Positions 18,270 to 27,665 are shown, numbered from the stretch's first letter. The stretch is 64,000 bases of DNA from Vibrio sp. FE10 (GCF_030297155.1 NZ_AP028067.1:2108001-2172000), one strand, 5' to 3'. Notes: generated by a model from the sequence alone, not told the origin. A program made the numbers and translations.

Positions 18270-19076
18270 ATGATCAGATTCGACCCAATTAAAAACCGTA
18301 TTTATAACGACGAACGTTCTATTAAAATAGGATATCGTGAGACTCGCGTTTTAGAGTTATTACTTAAAAACTCACCTGAGATTGTGAACAAGCAAGAGAT
18401 CATTAGTTTCGCATGGGGAAGCGAATTCATTGGTGATACATCACTTGCGAAATGCATTAGTTTACTCCGCCAAGGATTCGTTAAGCTCGGCATCAAAGAG
18501 ACGCCAATCGTGACGGTGCCAAAGGTTGGTTACCGGCTTATCGATGATTACGTCTTTATCGAGTCGCAACCACAAAGCGGAACCACAATTCCGCTGACTC
18601 CAGTGAGCGATCAAGTTCCACTCGATAACAGCGGTATTGCGGCCTCTATTGCAAGTAGCCATGCACCTATACCTAAACCAACTTCGCCTGGTCACCAGCA
18701 AATCAGATCACACAAAAATAGACTGTGTTACTTCACAACCGGTTGTTTGCTATTGGCATCAGCGCTATTGGCTTTTGCTAAGGTGCACGACAGAAGCCTT
18801 GGCGATATCAACTCAGTCAACCGACTCAATGAGCAGTGGGTTGGTCAGGTTCAAGTGTTCCAAGAGTCTGAAATGGCGATGAGTCCTGAACTAGAAGCCA
18901 TTCTCTATAAATATCAATGTGATTGCGTGGCATACATCAGCGAAGAACCAGACTACTCTGAGCTTTCAATACTCAATAAAGAAACACGCCAGTCCGTCAA
19001 TATCTTTTACACCCCCACGCAATTAGATCGTGCGAGTAGCGAGATAGCGTTATTCCTAGAGAGAGGCCAATTATGA
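18270..19076 (+). CDS. ToxR-like membrane-bound transcriptional regulator
   Basis: 268 residues. An OmpR/PhoB-type winged-helix DNA-binding domain at about 1-97 (VNKQEIISFAWG ... TVPKVGYRLI) has no receiver domain before it. A Pro/Ser-rich linker follows, then one membrane helix (about 150-170, YFTTGCLLLASALLAFAKV) and a ~95-residue periplasmic domain with a CxC pair (YQCDCVAYI). This is the ToxR/CadC/TcpP layout, in which a periplasmic signal controls cytoplasmic DNA binding. It overlaps by 4 bp with a ToxS-like partner, and the aerolysin-like toxin gene lies next downstream, the likely but unproven target. Confidence 0.88.
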   Translation: MIRFDPIKNRIYNDERSIKIGYRETRVLELLLKNSPEIVNKQEIISFAWGSEFIGDTSLAKCISLLRQGFVKLGIKETPIVTVPKVGYRLIDDYVFIESQPQSGTTIPLTPVSDQVPLDNSGIAASIASSHAPIPKPTSPGHQQIRSHKNRLCYFTTGCLLLASALLAFAKVHDRSLGDINSVNRLNEQWVGQVQVFQESEMAMSPELEAILYKYQCDCVAYISEEPDYSELSILNKETRQSVNIFYTPTQLDRASSEIALFLERGQL

Positions 19077-19534
19077 TGCCATTTGTTGCTCTATTTTCCG
19101 CGTTAGCTCTATTGGTTGGTATATGGAGTATTCCTAACTCTCCACCGCAAGAAGAGCACCGTTACCAACATAGCGTGGTAGACCTCATACTCGATGGGAA
19201 TGTGTTACGTACCGATGGGCTCACCAAAATAAGTAACAACAAGGTTCTGCACCTGATGTCGGTTCAAGATGACAACATGCCCGACCCGATTGTTCTACGG
19301 TTTAGAGGTGAGGCAGGCCCTTCTCAATCACTGTTCTTTTCTATATCTGGCACCATTGATTTAGTCTCAGTACAAAAAATAAATAAAACAATGAATGACA
19401 GCTTATTGTCACCCTACCTACTCATCAACAATGATCCATTAACGTTGAAGGTTGATGTCTTAAGTTCAAATGATTTATTTGCCATTATTCGAACGTGTAA
19501 TACTGGCCGAACACAACTACTGGCTAAACGATAA
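19073..19534 (+). CDS. ToxS-like membrane/periplasmic partner of the ToxR-like regulator
   Basis: 153 residues. One N-terminal membrane helix or uncleaved signal (about 2-20, FVALFSALALLVGIWSIP), then a periplasmic beta-rich domain of about 130 residues. No clear family match by eye. Size, topology and the ATGA overlap with a ToxR-like gene match ToxS/TcpH-type accessory proteins, which stabilise the periplasmic part of their regulator. Two consecutive ATG codons (19073 and 19076) could serve as start; the first gives the overlap. Confidence 0.7.
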   Translation: MMPFVALFSALALLVGIWSIPNSPPQEEHRYQHSVVDLILDGNVLRTDGLTKISNNKVLHLMSVQDDNMPDPIVLRFRGEAGPSQSLFFSISGTIDLVSVQKINKTMNDSLLSPYLLINNDPLTLKVDVLSSNDLFAIIRTCNTGRTQLLAKR

Positions 19535-19650
19535 TTTATTGTTGTTTGGCCACCAGCTGAATTTATCGACGTTTAATTAACGCCATCCTGAATATTACAC
19601 ATAAAAAACGGATGGTTATTTTTATGACTATATCAATAAGCATCCCTCAC

Positions 19651-19682
19651 TTTTAAACATTCGATTAATCGGATGTTTAAAA
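19651..19682. promoter_or_regulatory. 32-bp inverted repeat upstream of the toxin gene
   Basis: TTTTAAACATTCGATT (19651-19666) and AATCGGATGTTTAAAA (19667-19682) are inverted copies with one mismatch and no spacer. This could be a terminator-like hairpin of the regulator operon or an operator. Confidence 0.4.
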
Positions 19683-19897
19683 CAACTGATTACATTTAAA
19701 AACCTAAGCTAAATTTAAAAAACCAAACTAAATTTATATCGTTATTGTTAATTCACATATCAAGTTAAAGCTGTAGGCCATGTGAATAATATGCCTCTTA
19801 TTGTACTTAATCATTCACCTCACACGCGATTAAACAATCGCCAAAATAATTTGACGTTAAAGTCGCGATAATTGCGTCTCATTTTTCTAAAAACGGT

Positions 19898-19911
19898 TTG
19901 ATCCCCATCAA
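19898..19911. promoter_or_regulatory. candidate FNR-type operator upstream of the aerolysin-like gene
   Basis: TTGATCCCCATCAA exactly fits TTGATNNNNATCAA, and symmetry extends two bases further on each side (19896-19913). It lies 200 bp before the toxin start codon, too far for a simple class II promoter but compatible with a long leader or repression. Confidence 0.5.
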
Positions 19912-20110
19912 ACAATTCACTTCCAGTTGCATACAATTTCACCATAAAAACACTTCTAGCAATACAACCCATTGAATTAAAGAGGTAATTTAATTCAACC
20001 CTTTTCAGTATCTATCTATTTATCAACATGAAAAAGTGAATTGGTCTTGTTAACTGCACGGCGCACAAAACATTATCAAAATAGAAAAATTACAAACGAG
20101 GGAATTGTTA

Positions 20111-21586
20111 ATGATTAATATAAACAGAAGTCTCTTAGCAACCGCAGTGTTGTCTGTTCTATCTACCGGTGTAAACGCAAAGGTTTATCCAGACCAAATA
20201 GTGTTTGACCAACTTGGTGAAGATGTATGTCGCTCTGGTTATCGCCCTTTAGACCGTTATGAGGCGCAAGAACAAAAGAATGCTTTGGTCGCTCGTATGG
20301 GCACTTGGCAGATCACTGGGCTGAAAGGAAACTGGGTGATCATGGGGCCTGGTTATCATGGCGAAATTAAAAAATCGAGCAGCGGGTCAACGTTCTGTTA
20401 CCCGAACAATGACCAATCTGAAATTCCAAACTACTCTGCCAAAGCCGTCACAGAAGGCAGCGAGATCGACGTTGAATATGACTTGGTGAACAACCGCAAT
20501 GATTTTGTACGCCCTCTTAGCTACCTAGCTCATAACTTAGGTTATGCATGGGTTGGCGGTAACAACAGTCAGTATGTTGGTGAGGACATGACGATTAAAC
20601 GCTCAGGTAACTCTTGGGTAATACAGGGCAACAACAGTGGTTCTTGTGATGGTTATCGCTGTAACGAAAAGACTAAGATCACCGTCGACAACTTCACCTA
20701 CACCGTTAACGACAATAACTTTTGGCACGGCGATGTCGTCGAGTCCGATCGTGAACTGGTTAAGACCGTTTATGCAACGGCAAGAAACAGAAGTAACATC
20801 GCGCAACAAGTCGTTGTCGATCTGAAAGTCGATGAGTCTACAAATTGGTCGAAAACGAATAGCTATGGTTTCTCTGAAAGTGTTCAAACAGAGAATACAT
20901 TCAAGTGGCCTTTAGTTGGCGAGACTAAGCTAACCATTAAGTTAGAAGCGAACCAGAGCTTTGCTGAAACCAACGGAAACTCCACTAGCGAGCAAGTCAC
21001 ACTTCAAGCTCGTCCTATGGTTCCAGCGAATTCAGAGCTGCCGATTCGAGTTGAGTTGTATCGTTCAACCATCTCTTATCCTTACCGATTCAACGCCGAC
21101 ATCAGTTACGATGTTGAATTTAACGGCTTCCTTCGTTGGAGTGGTAACGCATGGCACACCCACCCAGACAACCGCCCTTACAAAGCTCACACCTTCACTA
21201 TGGGCCGCAGTAGCAATGAATCAGCCGATATTCGTTACCAATGGGATCACCGATACATTCCAGGCGAAACGAAATGGTGGGACTGGGGTTGGGCGATCAA
21301 AGAAGCCGGTTTATCGAGCATGCAGTACGCGACTGGAGGAAGCTTACGCCCATTCCACTCTTACGTATCTGGTGATTTTAACGCTGAATCTCAATTTGCA
21401 GGCACCATTGAAATTGGCCAAGCAACACCAATTACCAACAGTGTTCGTAGCAAAAGAAGTGTTGATTCACTCAATGAAACCACTGAGCGCATTGGCGATA
21501 TCGAAGTTACCACCAACTTTAATGCAGATGAGTTGAGTGACTTAGGTTTCGAAGGCGCAGAGATGAACATTAGCGTTGTTGAATAA
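20111..21586 (+). CDS. aerolysin-like pore-forming toxin precursor
   Basis: Secreted as a water-soluble protoxin; members bind glycans or GPI anchors, form heptamers and open pores. 491 residues with a 23-residue signal peptide (cleavage after TGVNA). Very close to Aeromonas aerolysin throughout: VYPDQ start, GWVIMGPGYNGEIK-like block (here GNWVIMGPGYHGEIK), SYLAHNLGYAWVGGNNSQYV, both disulphide pairs (C in EDVCRS with STFCYP; GSCDGYRC), TNWSKTNSYG, FKWPLVGET, NAWHTHPDNRP and WWDWGW. The C-terminal propeptide follows a basic site (SVRSKRS, cleavage near residue 449), leaving about 42 residues to be removed. Start at the ATG 20111 because GAGGGA precedes it; the TTG six bases earlier is less likely. 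Confidence 0.96.
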   Translation: MININRSLLATAVLSVLSTGVNAKVYPDQIVFDQLGEDVCRSGYRPLDRYEAQEQKNALVARMGTWQITGLKGNWVIMGPGYHGEIKKSSSGSTFCYPNNDQSEIPNYSAKAVTEGSEIDVEYDLVNNRNDFVRPLSYLAHNLGYAWVGGNNSQYVGEDMTIKRSGNSWVIQGNNSGSCDGYRCNEKTKITVDNFTYTVNDNNFWHGDVVESDRELVKTVYATARNRSNIAQQVVVDLKVDESTNWSKTNSYGFSESVQTENTFKWPLVGETKLTIKLEANQSFAETNGNSTSEQVTLQARPMVPANSELPIRVELYRSTISYPYRFNADISYDVEFNGFLRWSGNAWHTHPDNRPYKAHTFTMGRSSNESADIRYQWDHRYIPGETKWWDWGWAIKEAGLSSMQYATGGSLRPFHSYVSGDFNAESQFAGTIEIGQATPITNSVRSKRSVDSLNETTERIGDIEVTTNFNADELSDLGFEGAEMNISVVE

Positions 21587-21627
21587 CGCAGTGGCTCACA
21601 TCTGACACTCGATTTACCAGTAACAAA

Positions 21628-21670
21628 AAAGCCCACGGCAGTGTTTATATACAAACCTAGCGTGGGCTTT
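21628..21670. terminator. bidirectional terminator between toxin and LysE-type gene
   Basis: AAAGCCCACG (21628-21637) pairs perfectly with CGTGGGCTTT (21661-21670), with A-rich and T-rich flanks. It lies 41 bp after the toxin stop and 71 bp after the stop of the convergent exporter gene. Confidence 0.75.
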
Positions 21671-21741
21671 CTTCTTTTTAATTCAATTGTGTAGAGCCTT
21701 TAGGACGACTCCCAATAACCTATACCCAAAAACGGTTCAGA

Positions 21742-22377
21742 TTATACTGGCTCTTCCATCAGAAGCTTAACGCCAAGCCCAACTAATACCATGCCAGTCA
21801 CACCTTCCATCCACTTCATAAAACTCGCGTTCTTAAGTAAGTTTTTAGCGGAGTTCAGAGCCCCAGCCAAACTACATTGCCACACCATAGCAATCATAAA
21901 GTGCACTGAAGCCATCAGCATGGATTGTAATAACGGTGAACCTTCAGGGTTTACGAATTGAGGCAGAAAGGCCAAATAGAAAACCGCTGTTTTCGGGTTC
22001 AGTACATTAGATAGGAAGCCTTCACGCAGAGAACGCTTAGCACTGTATGCTTGCTTAGCTTGATCCCCGACCTGCATCCCGCCGCCATTTTTCATCAAAG
22101 CTCGTAAACTGCTTAAGCCAAGCCAAATCAGGTAAACCGCACCCACCATTTTGACGGCTTGAAAGAGTTCAGCTGATTGAGCAAGAATCGCGGAGATCCC
22201 CACAGCAGAGAAAAAGGCATGCACATAAAGGCCGCCACAAATACCTAAGCTGGTCATAACACCGTCAGCTAAGCCGGAGCGGCTAGTATTGCGAATCACC
22301 AATGCCGTATCTAAACCCGGCGTTAGCGTTAAAATAGTGATGGCAATTAAAAATGCCTCAAAGTTCAAAATATCCAT
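21742..22377 (-). CDS. LysE/RhtB-family amino-acid exporter
   Basis: Inner-membrane exporter of about 211 residues with five to six helices. The N-terminal family signature FLIAITILTLTPGLDTALVIRN is present, then the second conserved region GFLSNVLNPKTAVFYLAFLPQF. Family members export amino acids such as homoserine, threonine or lysine; the substrate here cannot be told. The open frame reaches 22482, but the ATG at 22375-22377 gives the usual family length and puts the first helix at the start; its ribosome site is weak. Confidence 0.88.
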   Translation of the reverse strand: MDILNFEAFLIAITILTLTPGLDTALVIRNTSRSGLADGVMTSLGICGGLYVHAFFSAVGISAILAQSAELFQAVKMVGAVYLIWLGLSSLRALMKNGGGMQVGDQAKQAYSAKRSLREGFLSNVLNPKTAVFYLAFLPQFVNPEGSPLLQSMLMASVHFMIAMVWQCSLAGALNSAKNLLKNASFMKWMEGVTGMVLVGLGVKLLMEEPV

Positions 22378-22672
22378 ATCATTGTCATTCTTGTTCAGCG
22401 ATCTATCATCAATACCGTGTATCTGAACAATTCGCAAGCAACAATTGCCATCTGCTATACAAGTCACTGATTTTGTGCACAATGGAACAGTTTAATTTGT
22501 TAAGAAATAGTAAATTCAAGGCATCGTACCGCTTCCTGCTTTTATCGCTAGATCTTCGACTACGAAGTACAGCGCATTAAAAAGCAAAGCCATAATCAAA
22601 GTACATGAGAGATGAACCTTAACCGAAAGGATTTTAAGGATCATTTAAAGAAACCAAATTAAGAGTAGTCAA

Positions 22673-24145
22673 ATGAGCGCATTCAAAAAACTAGTCGAAC
22701 ACTCTCAAAAATGTTCACGCTTTCAACACCTAGCCTCTATTTGTGGTTGGGACCAAGCTTCAATGATGCCTGCAGGTGGTAACCAAGCACGTAGCGAAGC
22801 CATGGCCGAACTCTCTGTTCATATTCACGGCTTAATGACTCAGCCACAACTTGGCGATTGGATTTCAGACGCTGAAAACGAAGCGCTAAATAGCGAGCAA
22901 CAATCGTCTCTGCGTGAAATTAAACGCCAATGGCAACAAGCCAACCTACTTCCTGAAAAGCTGGTTGAAGCTAAATCTCTAGCTGGCTCAAAGTGTGAGC
23001 ATGCATGGCGCAGCCAACGTGGTAACAATGATTGGGTTGGGTTCGAAAAGAACTGGTGTGAAGTGGTTGAGCTATCTCGTGAAGAAGCACAGATCCGCGC
23101 CGATGCGGCAAACTTAACACCTTATGATGCCATGCTTGATATCTATGAACCGGGCACAAGCTCTGCTTCACTTGATGTCTTGTTTGCCGACGTTAAGACA
23201 TGGCTACCAAGCCTGATTGACGAAGTGATCGAAAAGCAATCGAGCGAGCAATTTAACGCGCCATCAGGTATCTACTCGACTGAAAAACAGAAAGCACTTG
23301 GCTTAGAAGTCATGAAGCTGCTTCAGTTCGATTTTGAACACGGCCGATTAGATGAAAGTGTTCACCCATTCTGTGGTGGCGTACCTTCAGATGTGCGTAT
23401 TACGACTCGCTACGACGAAGCTGAATTCGTTCAATCATTAATGGGCATTGTCCACGAAACTGGGCACGCACGTTATGAGCAAGGTTTACCAAAACATCTA
23501 GCAGGCCAACCAGCAGGTGAAGCTCGCTCTATGGGTATCCATGAATCTCAATCTTTGTTCTTCGAGATGCAAGTTGGCCGCAGCGACCCGTTCATAGGGC
23601 ACTTAGCAAACCTAGCTGGCAAGCAGTTTTCTGGTTCTGAGTTTGAGCAAAAGAACTTCCAGAAGATCTACACTCGCGTGAAGAAAGACTTCATCCGTGT
23701 CGATGCCGATGAACTGACCTACCCTGCACACGTTATCTTACGTTACGAAATTGAACGTGACTTGATCAACGGCAACATCAAACACACCGATGTTCCAGAA
23801 TTGTGGAACACCAAGATGCAGTCATATCTTGGTTTAAGCACTCAAGGCAACTTCACTAATGGCTGTATGCAAGACATCCACTGGACAGACGGCGCATTCG
23901 GTTACTTCCCATCTTACACATTAGGTGCGATGTACGCGGCTCAGTTCATGGCTTCAATGAAGAAAACGGTGGATGTGAACTCAGTGATTGAAAGTGGTGA
24001 CCTATCACCTATCTTCACTTGGTTAGAGTCGAATATTTGGAGCAAAGGCAGCTTACTAACCACCGATGATTTGGTGAAAGGCGCAACGGGTGAAACCCTG
24101 AATGCACAGTACTTTAAAGATCATCTAAGAAGCCGTTACCTATAA
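22673..24145 (+). CDS. M32-family metallocarboxypeptidase (carboxypeptidase Taq type)
   Basis: Cytoplasmic zinc carboxypeptidase of 490 residues, normal length for family M32. The zinc site HETGH is at 261-265 and is followed by MGIHESQSLFFE, which supplies the third ligand. DGAFGYFPSYTLGAMYAAQ in the C-terminal third is the other conserved block. It is transcribed alone, with a terminator eight bases after the stop codon. The ribosome site (AAGAG) is modest. Confidence 0.95.
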   Translation: MSAFKKLVEHSQKCSRFQHLASICGWDQASMMPAGGNQARSEAMAELSVHIHGLMTQPQLGDWISDAENEALNSEQQSSLREIKRQWQQANLLPEKLVEAKSLAGSKCEHAWRSQRGNNDWVGFEKNWCEVVELSREEAQIRADAANLTPYDAMLDIYEPGTSSASLDVLFADVKTWLPSLIDEVIEKQSSEQFNAPSGIYSTEKQKALGLEVMKLLQFDFEHGRLDESVHPFCGGVPSDVRITTRYDEAEFVQSLMGIVHETGHARYEQGLPKHLAGQPAGEARSMGIHESQSLFFEMQVGRSDPFIGHLANLAGKQFSGSEFEQKNFQKIYTRVKKDFIRVDADELTYPAHVILRYEIERDLINGNIKHTDVPELWNTKMQSYLGLSTQGNFTNGCMQDIHWTDGAFGYFPSYTLGAMYAAQFMASMKKTVDVNSVIESGDLSPIFTWLESNIWSKGSLLTTDDLVKGATGETLNAQYFKDHLRSRYL

Positions 24146-24152
24146 TCATCCT

Positions 24153-24182
24153 AAAGAGCAGCACTTTCGCTGCTCTTTTTTT
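24153..24182 (+). terminator. terminator of the carboxypeptidase gene
   Basis: AAAGAGCAGC (24153-24162) pairs perfectly with GCTGCTCTTT (24169-24178), followed by a T run. Confidence 0.9.
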
Positions 24183-24634
24183 GCCCGTCATATGAGCGAT
24201 TCGAATTTACTCACTTCGTATTTTCTTGCTCCATATACACTCACCCTTTGAATAATCAGAGCACTCGTTAATCACCTGACGAAAAACCAAAGCATCGAAA
24301 TGTGAAATGTAAGTTTGCACTGATGCGCTCAACAGCTATGCCACCAGCGATTGATAAATAGTCATATCGGCGTATAGTTGCCTTTTTTAAAATACAACAA
24401 GAGGATATTAATACCTGTGTTAATTACGCCGCCTTAAACGTTCCATCCCCCCTATAGCTCTCACTGCTAACCGAAGCTCAATACTAGTCTTTAGTATCAT
24501 GCTCACTCTTTGCGCTTGTTAATTATCCGCCTATCTTAGGCTGCTTTTTCGCGCCAAAATTTTATCAAAGAAGCACTCATCCGCACCCCAGATCCATTTC
24601 TGGTGCGTTTTGCCGTGCCCAAATTGAGAATTCA
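24183..24634. other. intergenic region before the SulP gene
   Basis: About 450 bp with no gene seen on either strand. It presumably carries the promoter of the SulP-USP operon. A short hairpin (GCCTATCTTAGGC, about 24530-24542) is the only structure noted. Confidence 0.4.
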
Positions 24635-26122
24635 ATGTACCAAAATATCAAACTTGATTGGATGTCGAACATCCGTGGAGACCTACTTGCTGGTCTCGTT
24701 GTAGCACTTGCTTTAATTCCTGAAGCCATCGCCTTTTCTATCATCGCTGGCGTTGACCCTAAAGTTGGCTTGTATGCCTCTTTTAGTATATCTGTTGTGA
24801 TTGCTTTCACCGGAGGGCGCTCGGGGATGGTTTCTGCGGCCACTGGTGCCATGGCATTATTAATGGTCACCTTAGTCAAAGAACATGGCCTAGAATATTT
24901 ATTGGCTGTGACCGTACTGACTGGTGTCCTGCAAATTTTGGCTGGATATTTGAAGCTTGGGAGCCTTATGCGGTTTGTCTCACGCTCTGTTGTGACTGGC
25001 TTTGTAAATGCCCTCGCCATCTTAATCTTCCTTGCTCAATTGCCTGAGCTCACCAACGTAACTTGGCATGTTTATGCGATGACCGCTGGCGGCCTAGGCA
25101 TCATTTACCTGTTCCCTTACCTGCCTGTTATTGGCAAATTAATCCCTTCACCTTTGGTGTGTATCATCATTCTAACTGCCATCGCAATGTGGTTCGATAT
25201 TGATATTCGCACTGTCGGCGACATGGGGAACTTACCTGATACGTTGCCTATCTTCCTATGGCCTGATGTACCTCTCAACTTAGAAACCTTGTCTATCATT
25301 TTCCCCTATGCCGTTGGACTTTCTGTAGTAGGTTTATTGGAATCAATGATGACAGCGACGATTGTTGACGACCTTACCGACACCAGCAGTGATAAGAACC
25401 GAGAGTGTAAAGGACAAGGCATTGCCAACATCTTTACTGGCTTCTTAGGCGGTATGGCGGGTTGTGCGATGATCGGGCAATCGATGATCAATATTAAATC
25501 AGGTGGTCGCGGCCGATTGTCGACACTATCAGCCGGTGTATTCTTGCTAATTATGGTCGTTTTTCTTGGCCCATGGTTAAAGCAGATCCCTATGGCAGCA
25601 CTGGTTGCTGTGATGATCATGGTCGCGATCGGAACGTTCTCTTGGGGCTCTATTCGAGACCTAAAGAAGCACCCTTTATCGACTAATATTGTGATGCTTG
25701 CTACGGTCATTATTGTTGTAGTTACCCACAACTTAGCCATTGGCGTACTTGTTGGCGTGCTGCTGGCCTCACTGTTCTTCGCTAACAAGATCAGTCGAAT
25801 GATGGTCATCAAAAATGACAGCACAGAGCAAAACAGCCGTAAATATACCGTTATCGGACAGGTCTTTTTCGTTTCATCCGATAAGTTTATTGAGTCATTT
25901 GATTTTAAAGAAGTAATTGAATCTGTGACGATAGATTTATCGGCAGCACACTTTTGGGACGTCACCTCCGTTTCAGCATTAGACAAAGTCGTCGTTAAGT
26001 TTCGCCGCGAAGGGACACATGTGGACTTGATAGGAATGAACCAAGCCACGCGCACTATTGTCGACAAATTTGGCGTGCACGATAAACCCGAAGAAGTTGA
26101 AAAGCTATTGGCCGGACATTAA
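24635..26122 (+). CDS. SulP-family anion transporter with STAS domain
   Basis: Inner-membrane transporter of 495 residues. The SLC26/SulP core occupies about 1-400 with 12-14 hydrophobic segments; GDLLAGLVVALALIPEAIAF near 15-34 is the family signature and SGMVSAATGAMALLM the substrate-site helix. A C-terminal STAS domain (about 405-490, SVTIDLSAAHFWDVTSVSAL) regulates such transporters. Family members carry bicarbonate, sulfate or dicarboxylates; the short form with this start is often a bicarbonate-type SulP in marine bacteria, which is inference. It lies 9 bp before a universal stress protein gene, so they form an operon. Confidence 0.93.
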   Translation: MYQNIKLDWMSNIRGDLLAGLVVALALIPEAIAFSIIAGVDPKVGLYASFSISVVIAFTGGRSGMVSAATGAMALLMVTLVKEHGLEYLLAVTVLTGVLQILAGYLKLGSLMRFVSRSVVTGFVNALAILIFLAQLPELTNVTWHVYAMTAGGLGIIYLFPYLPVIGKLIPSPLVCIIILTAIAMWFDIDIRTVGDMGNLPDTLPIFLWPDVPLNLETLSIIFPYAVGLSVVGLLESMMTATIVDDLTDTSSDKNRECKGQGIANIFTGFLGGMAGCAMIGQSMINIKSGGRGRLSTLSAGVFLLIMVVFLGPWLKQIPMAALVAVMIMVAIGTFSWGSIRDLKKHPLSTNIVMLATVIIVVVTHNLAIGVLVGVLLASLFFANKISRMMVIKNDSTEQNSRKYTVIGQVFFVSSDKFIESFDFKEVIESVTIDLSAAHFWDVTSVSALDKVVVKFRREGTHVDLIGMNQATRTIVDKFGVHDKPEEVEKLLAGH

Positions 26123-26131
26123 GGAAAACAC

Positions 26132-26965
26132 ATGAAAAACATAATCGCTTGTATTGATGGCGCTAACTCTACAACTTCCACCTGCGAAGCCAGTGCTTGG
26201 GTTGCAAACAAAGTAGATGCTCCGTTGGTTCTCTTCCACGCTTTGGATCATTCGACTCAGCCCGTGGTGAGTGAATTCTCTGGCCAAATAGGTTTAGGGA
26301 GCCAAGAAGAGTTGCTTGAAGAGCTGGCTGAACTGGACGAAGCGCGTAGTAAAATCATGCTAAAACACGGTAATACATTACTGGAAGAAGCTCAAAAATG
26401 GGCGTTAAACCAAGGCGTGAAAGACGTACGTAAATTGCAGCGTCACGGCAGTTTATTAGAAGGACTCTTGGATCTTGAAGAAGAGTTACGTGTGTTGGTT
26501 ATCGGCAGATCAGGAGATTCTCACTCGGTCGGCTCGCAACTTGAAACCGTCATTCGCTCGATTAAAGCTCATATACTCGTTGTATGTGAAGGCTTTAAGC
26601 TTCCAGACTCATACCTGATTGCGTTTGATGGCAGCGCCATTAGCGAGAAGTTAATCGACAAGGCGATTCAAACACCTTTACTAAAAGGATTAGATTGCCA
26701 CTTGGTGATGATCGATGATGGTGGAAATAAAGACGCCGCGTTCGAGAAAGCAAGAATCCAACTTGAAGAATCAGGGATCAGCGTAACCGCAGCATCACTA
26801 ACAGGTACGGTCGATAAAGCACTTATCGATTATCAACAGCAGCATGAAATTGGAATGATGGTAATGGGTGCTTACGGGCATTCTCAACTGAGACAGTTTT
26901 TTGTAGGAAGTAATACCACCAAAGTTCTGTCGAACAGTCGTGTTCCGTTACTGTTAATTCGATAG
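26132..26965 (+). CDS. tandem universal stress protein (UspA domains)
   Basis: 277 residues made of two Usp domains (about 1-145 and 150-277). The second keeps the ATP-binding motif GAYGHSQLRQFFVGSNT, a G-x2-G-x9-G-S pattern, while the first has GRSGDSHSVGS, a degenerate version. It lies 9 bp after the SulP transporter gene, a frequent pairing; a regulatory role for the transporter is inference. A large hairpin follows. Confidence 0.93.
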   Translation: MKNIIACIDGANSTTSTCEASAWVANKVDAPLVLFHALDHSTQPVVSEFSGQIGLGSQEELLEELAELDEARSKIMLKHGNTLLEEAQKWALNQGVKDVRKLQRHGSLLEGLLDLEEELRVLVIGRSGDSHSVGSQLETVIRSIKAHILVVCEGFKLPDSYLIAFDGSAISEKLIDKAIQTPLLKGLDCHLVMIDDGGNKDAAFEKARIQLEESGISVTAASLTGTVDKALIDYQQQHEIGMMVMGAYGHSQLRQFFVGSNTTKVLSNSRVPLLLIR

Positions 26966-27025
26966 GTTTTCGTCGGGTTTCAGTTCATTGGTGAAATCCC
27001 GATAGATCCTTATCTAATGCAATAA

Positions 27026-27071
27026 AAAATGGCTAAACATCGTGATTTAATCGCGCATGTTTAGCCATTTT
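27026..27071. terminator. perfect 15-bp hairpin, terminator after SulP-USP operon
   Basis: AAAATGGCTAAACAT (27026-27040) pairs perfectly with ATGTTTAGCCATTTT (27057-27071); the 16-base loop could form a small inner stem. It lies about 60 bp after the stress-protein stop and could also serve the convergent lipoprotein gene. Confidence 0.75.
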
Positions 27072-27128
27072 AACAATCCGTCTTATTCCACCAGCCATTT
27101 GTTCTGGCCTAAGTTAGCATCCCATTCT

Positions 27129-27204
27129 ATAAGCCATCGACCCTATAAGTCACCGAACCTAAAAGCTATCCAGACTATAAATCACCCAACGTATAAGTCA
27201 CCAA
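27129..27204. repeat. imperfect short tandem repeat at the 3' end of the lipoprotein gene
   Basis: The motif (C)TATAA(G/A)(T/C)CA(T/C)C occurs about four times, spaced by 17-26 bases, two copies after the stop codon and two within or at the last codons. Function unknown; possibly replication slippage. Confidence 0.45.
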
Positions 27205-27525
27205 ACCATCATTGTTAACGGTGAAAGTCCAAACATTATCACCTTCAACGAAACGATACTGATTGTCTGAGTCAGTTGGCTTCACTTGTTGTAAGAAAGC
27301 CTGAAGGCCCGACTTCTCAACCAAAAACCCACCATGTGAGGTGTTATTGTCGAGATTATTAACCACCTCAATATCAATCGTCGATTCAGGCAAGATGTCA
27401 GGCAACCACCCTCTTTCGAACAAGCTATCCTGTTGCGCTTCTGCGTATGTCGCGTATTGATTTGTAACAGCATCAGAACAGCCAGCTAATAGAACCAAGG
27501 CTGATAGTAGAGATATAGCTTTCAT
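27175..27525 (-). CDS. small lipoprotein, function unknown
   Basis: 116 residues with a lipoprotein signal: ISLLSALVLLAGCSD, lipidated Cys at residue 16. The mature part is acidic and has a beta-rich C-terminus (YRFVEGDNVWTFTVNNDGLVTYTLGD). No family recognised. An Asp next to the +1 Cys is at +3, not +2, so outer-membrane sorting is expected. Its last codons overlap an imperfect TATAAGTCACC repeat. Confidence 0.8.
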   Translation of the reverse strand: MKAISLLSALVLLAGCSDAVTNQYATYAEAQQDSLFERGWLPDILPESTIDIEVVNNLDNNTSHGGFLVEKSGLQAFLQQVKPTDSDNQYRFVEGDNVWTFTVNNDGLVTYTLGDL

Positions 27526-27665
27526 TTTATGACCAAATACTTATAAATTTCAGGCTGGAGCACAATACAAATTGGCGACTCCAGAACCACTTCAAACACA
27601 TCATTGTTAAAACAGCCAATCACCGTCTTACTTCCTAGACACCAATATAAACTTGTCAGTGAGCA

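Larger units (their letters stand above)
19535..20110. other. regulatory region between the ToxRS-like pair and the toxin gene
   Basis: About 575 bp of AT-rich DNA with no gene. It contains a weak terminator-like stem (CCATCC 19583-19588 with GGATGG 19610-19615, then T-rich), a near-perfect 32-bp inverted repeat (19651-19682) and an exact FNR-type palindrome (19898-19911). The length and structure suggest complex control of the toxin gene. Confidence 0.6.
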
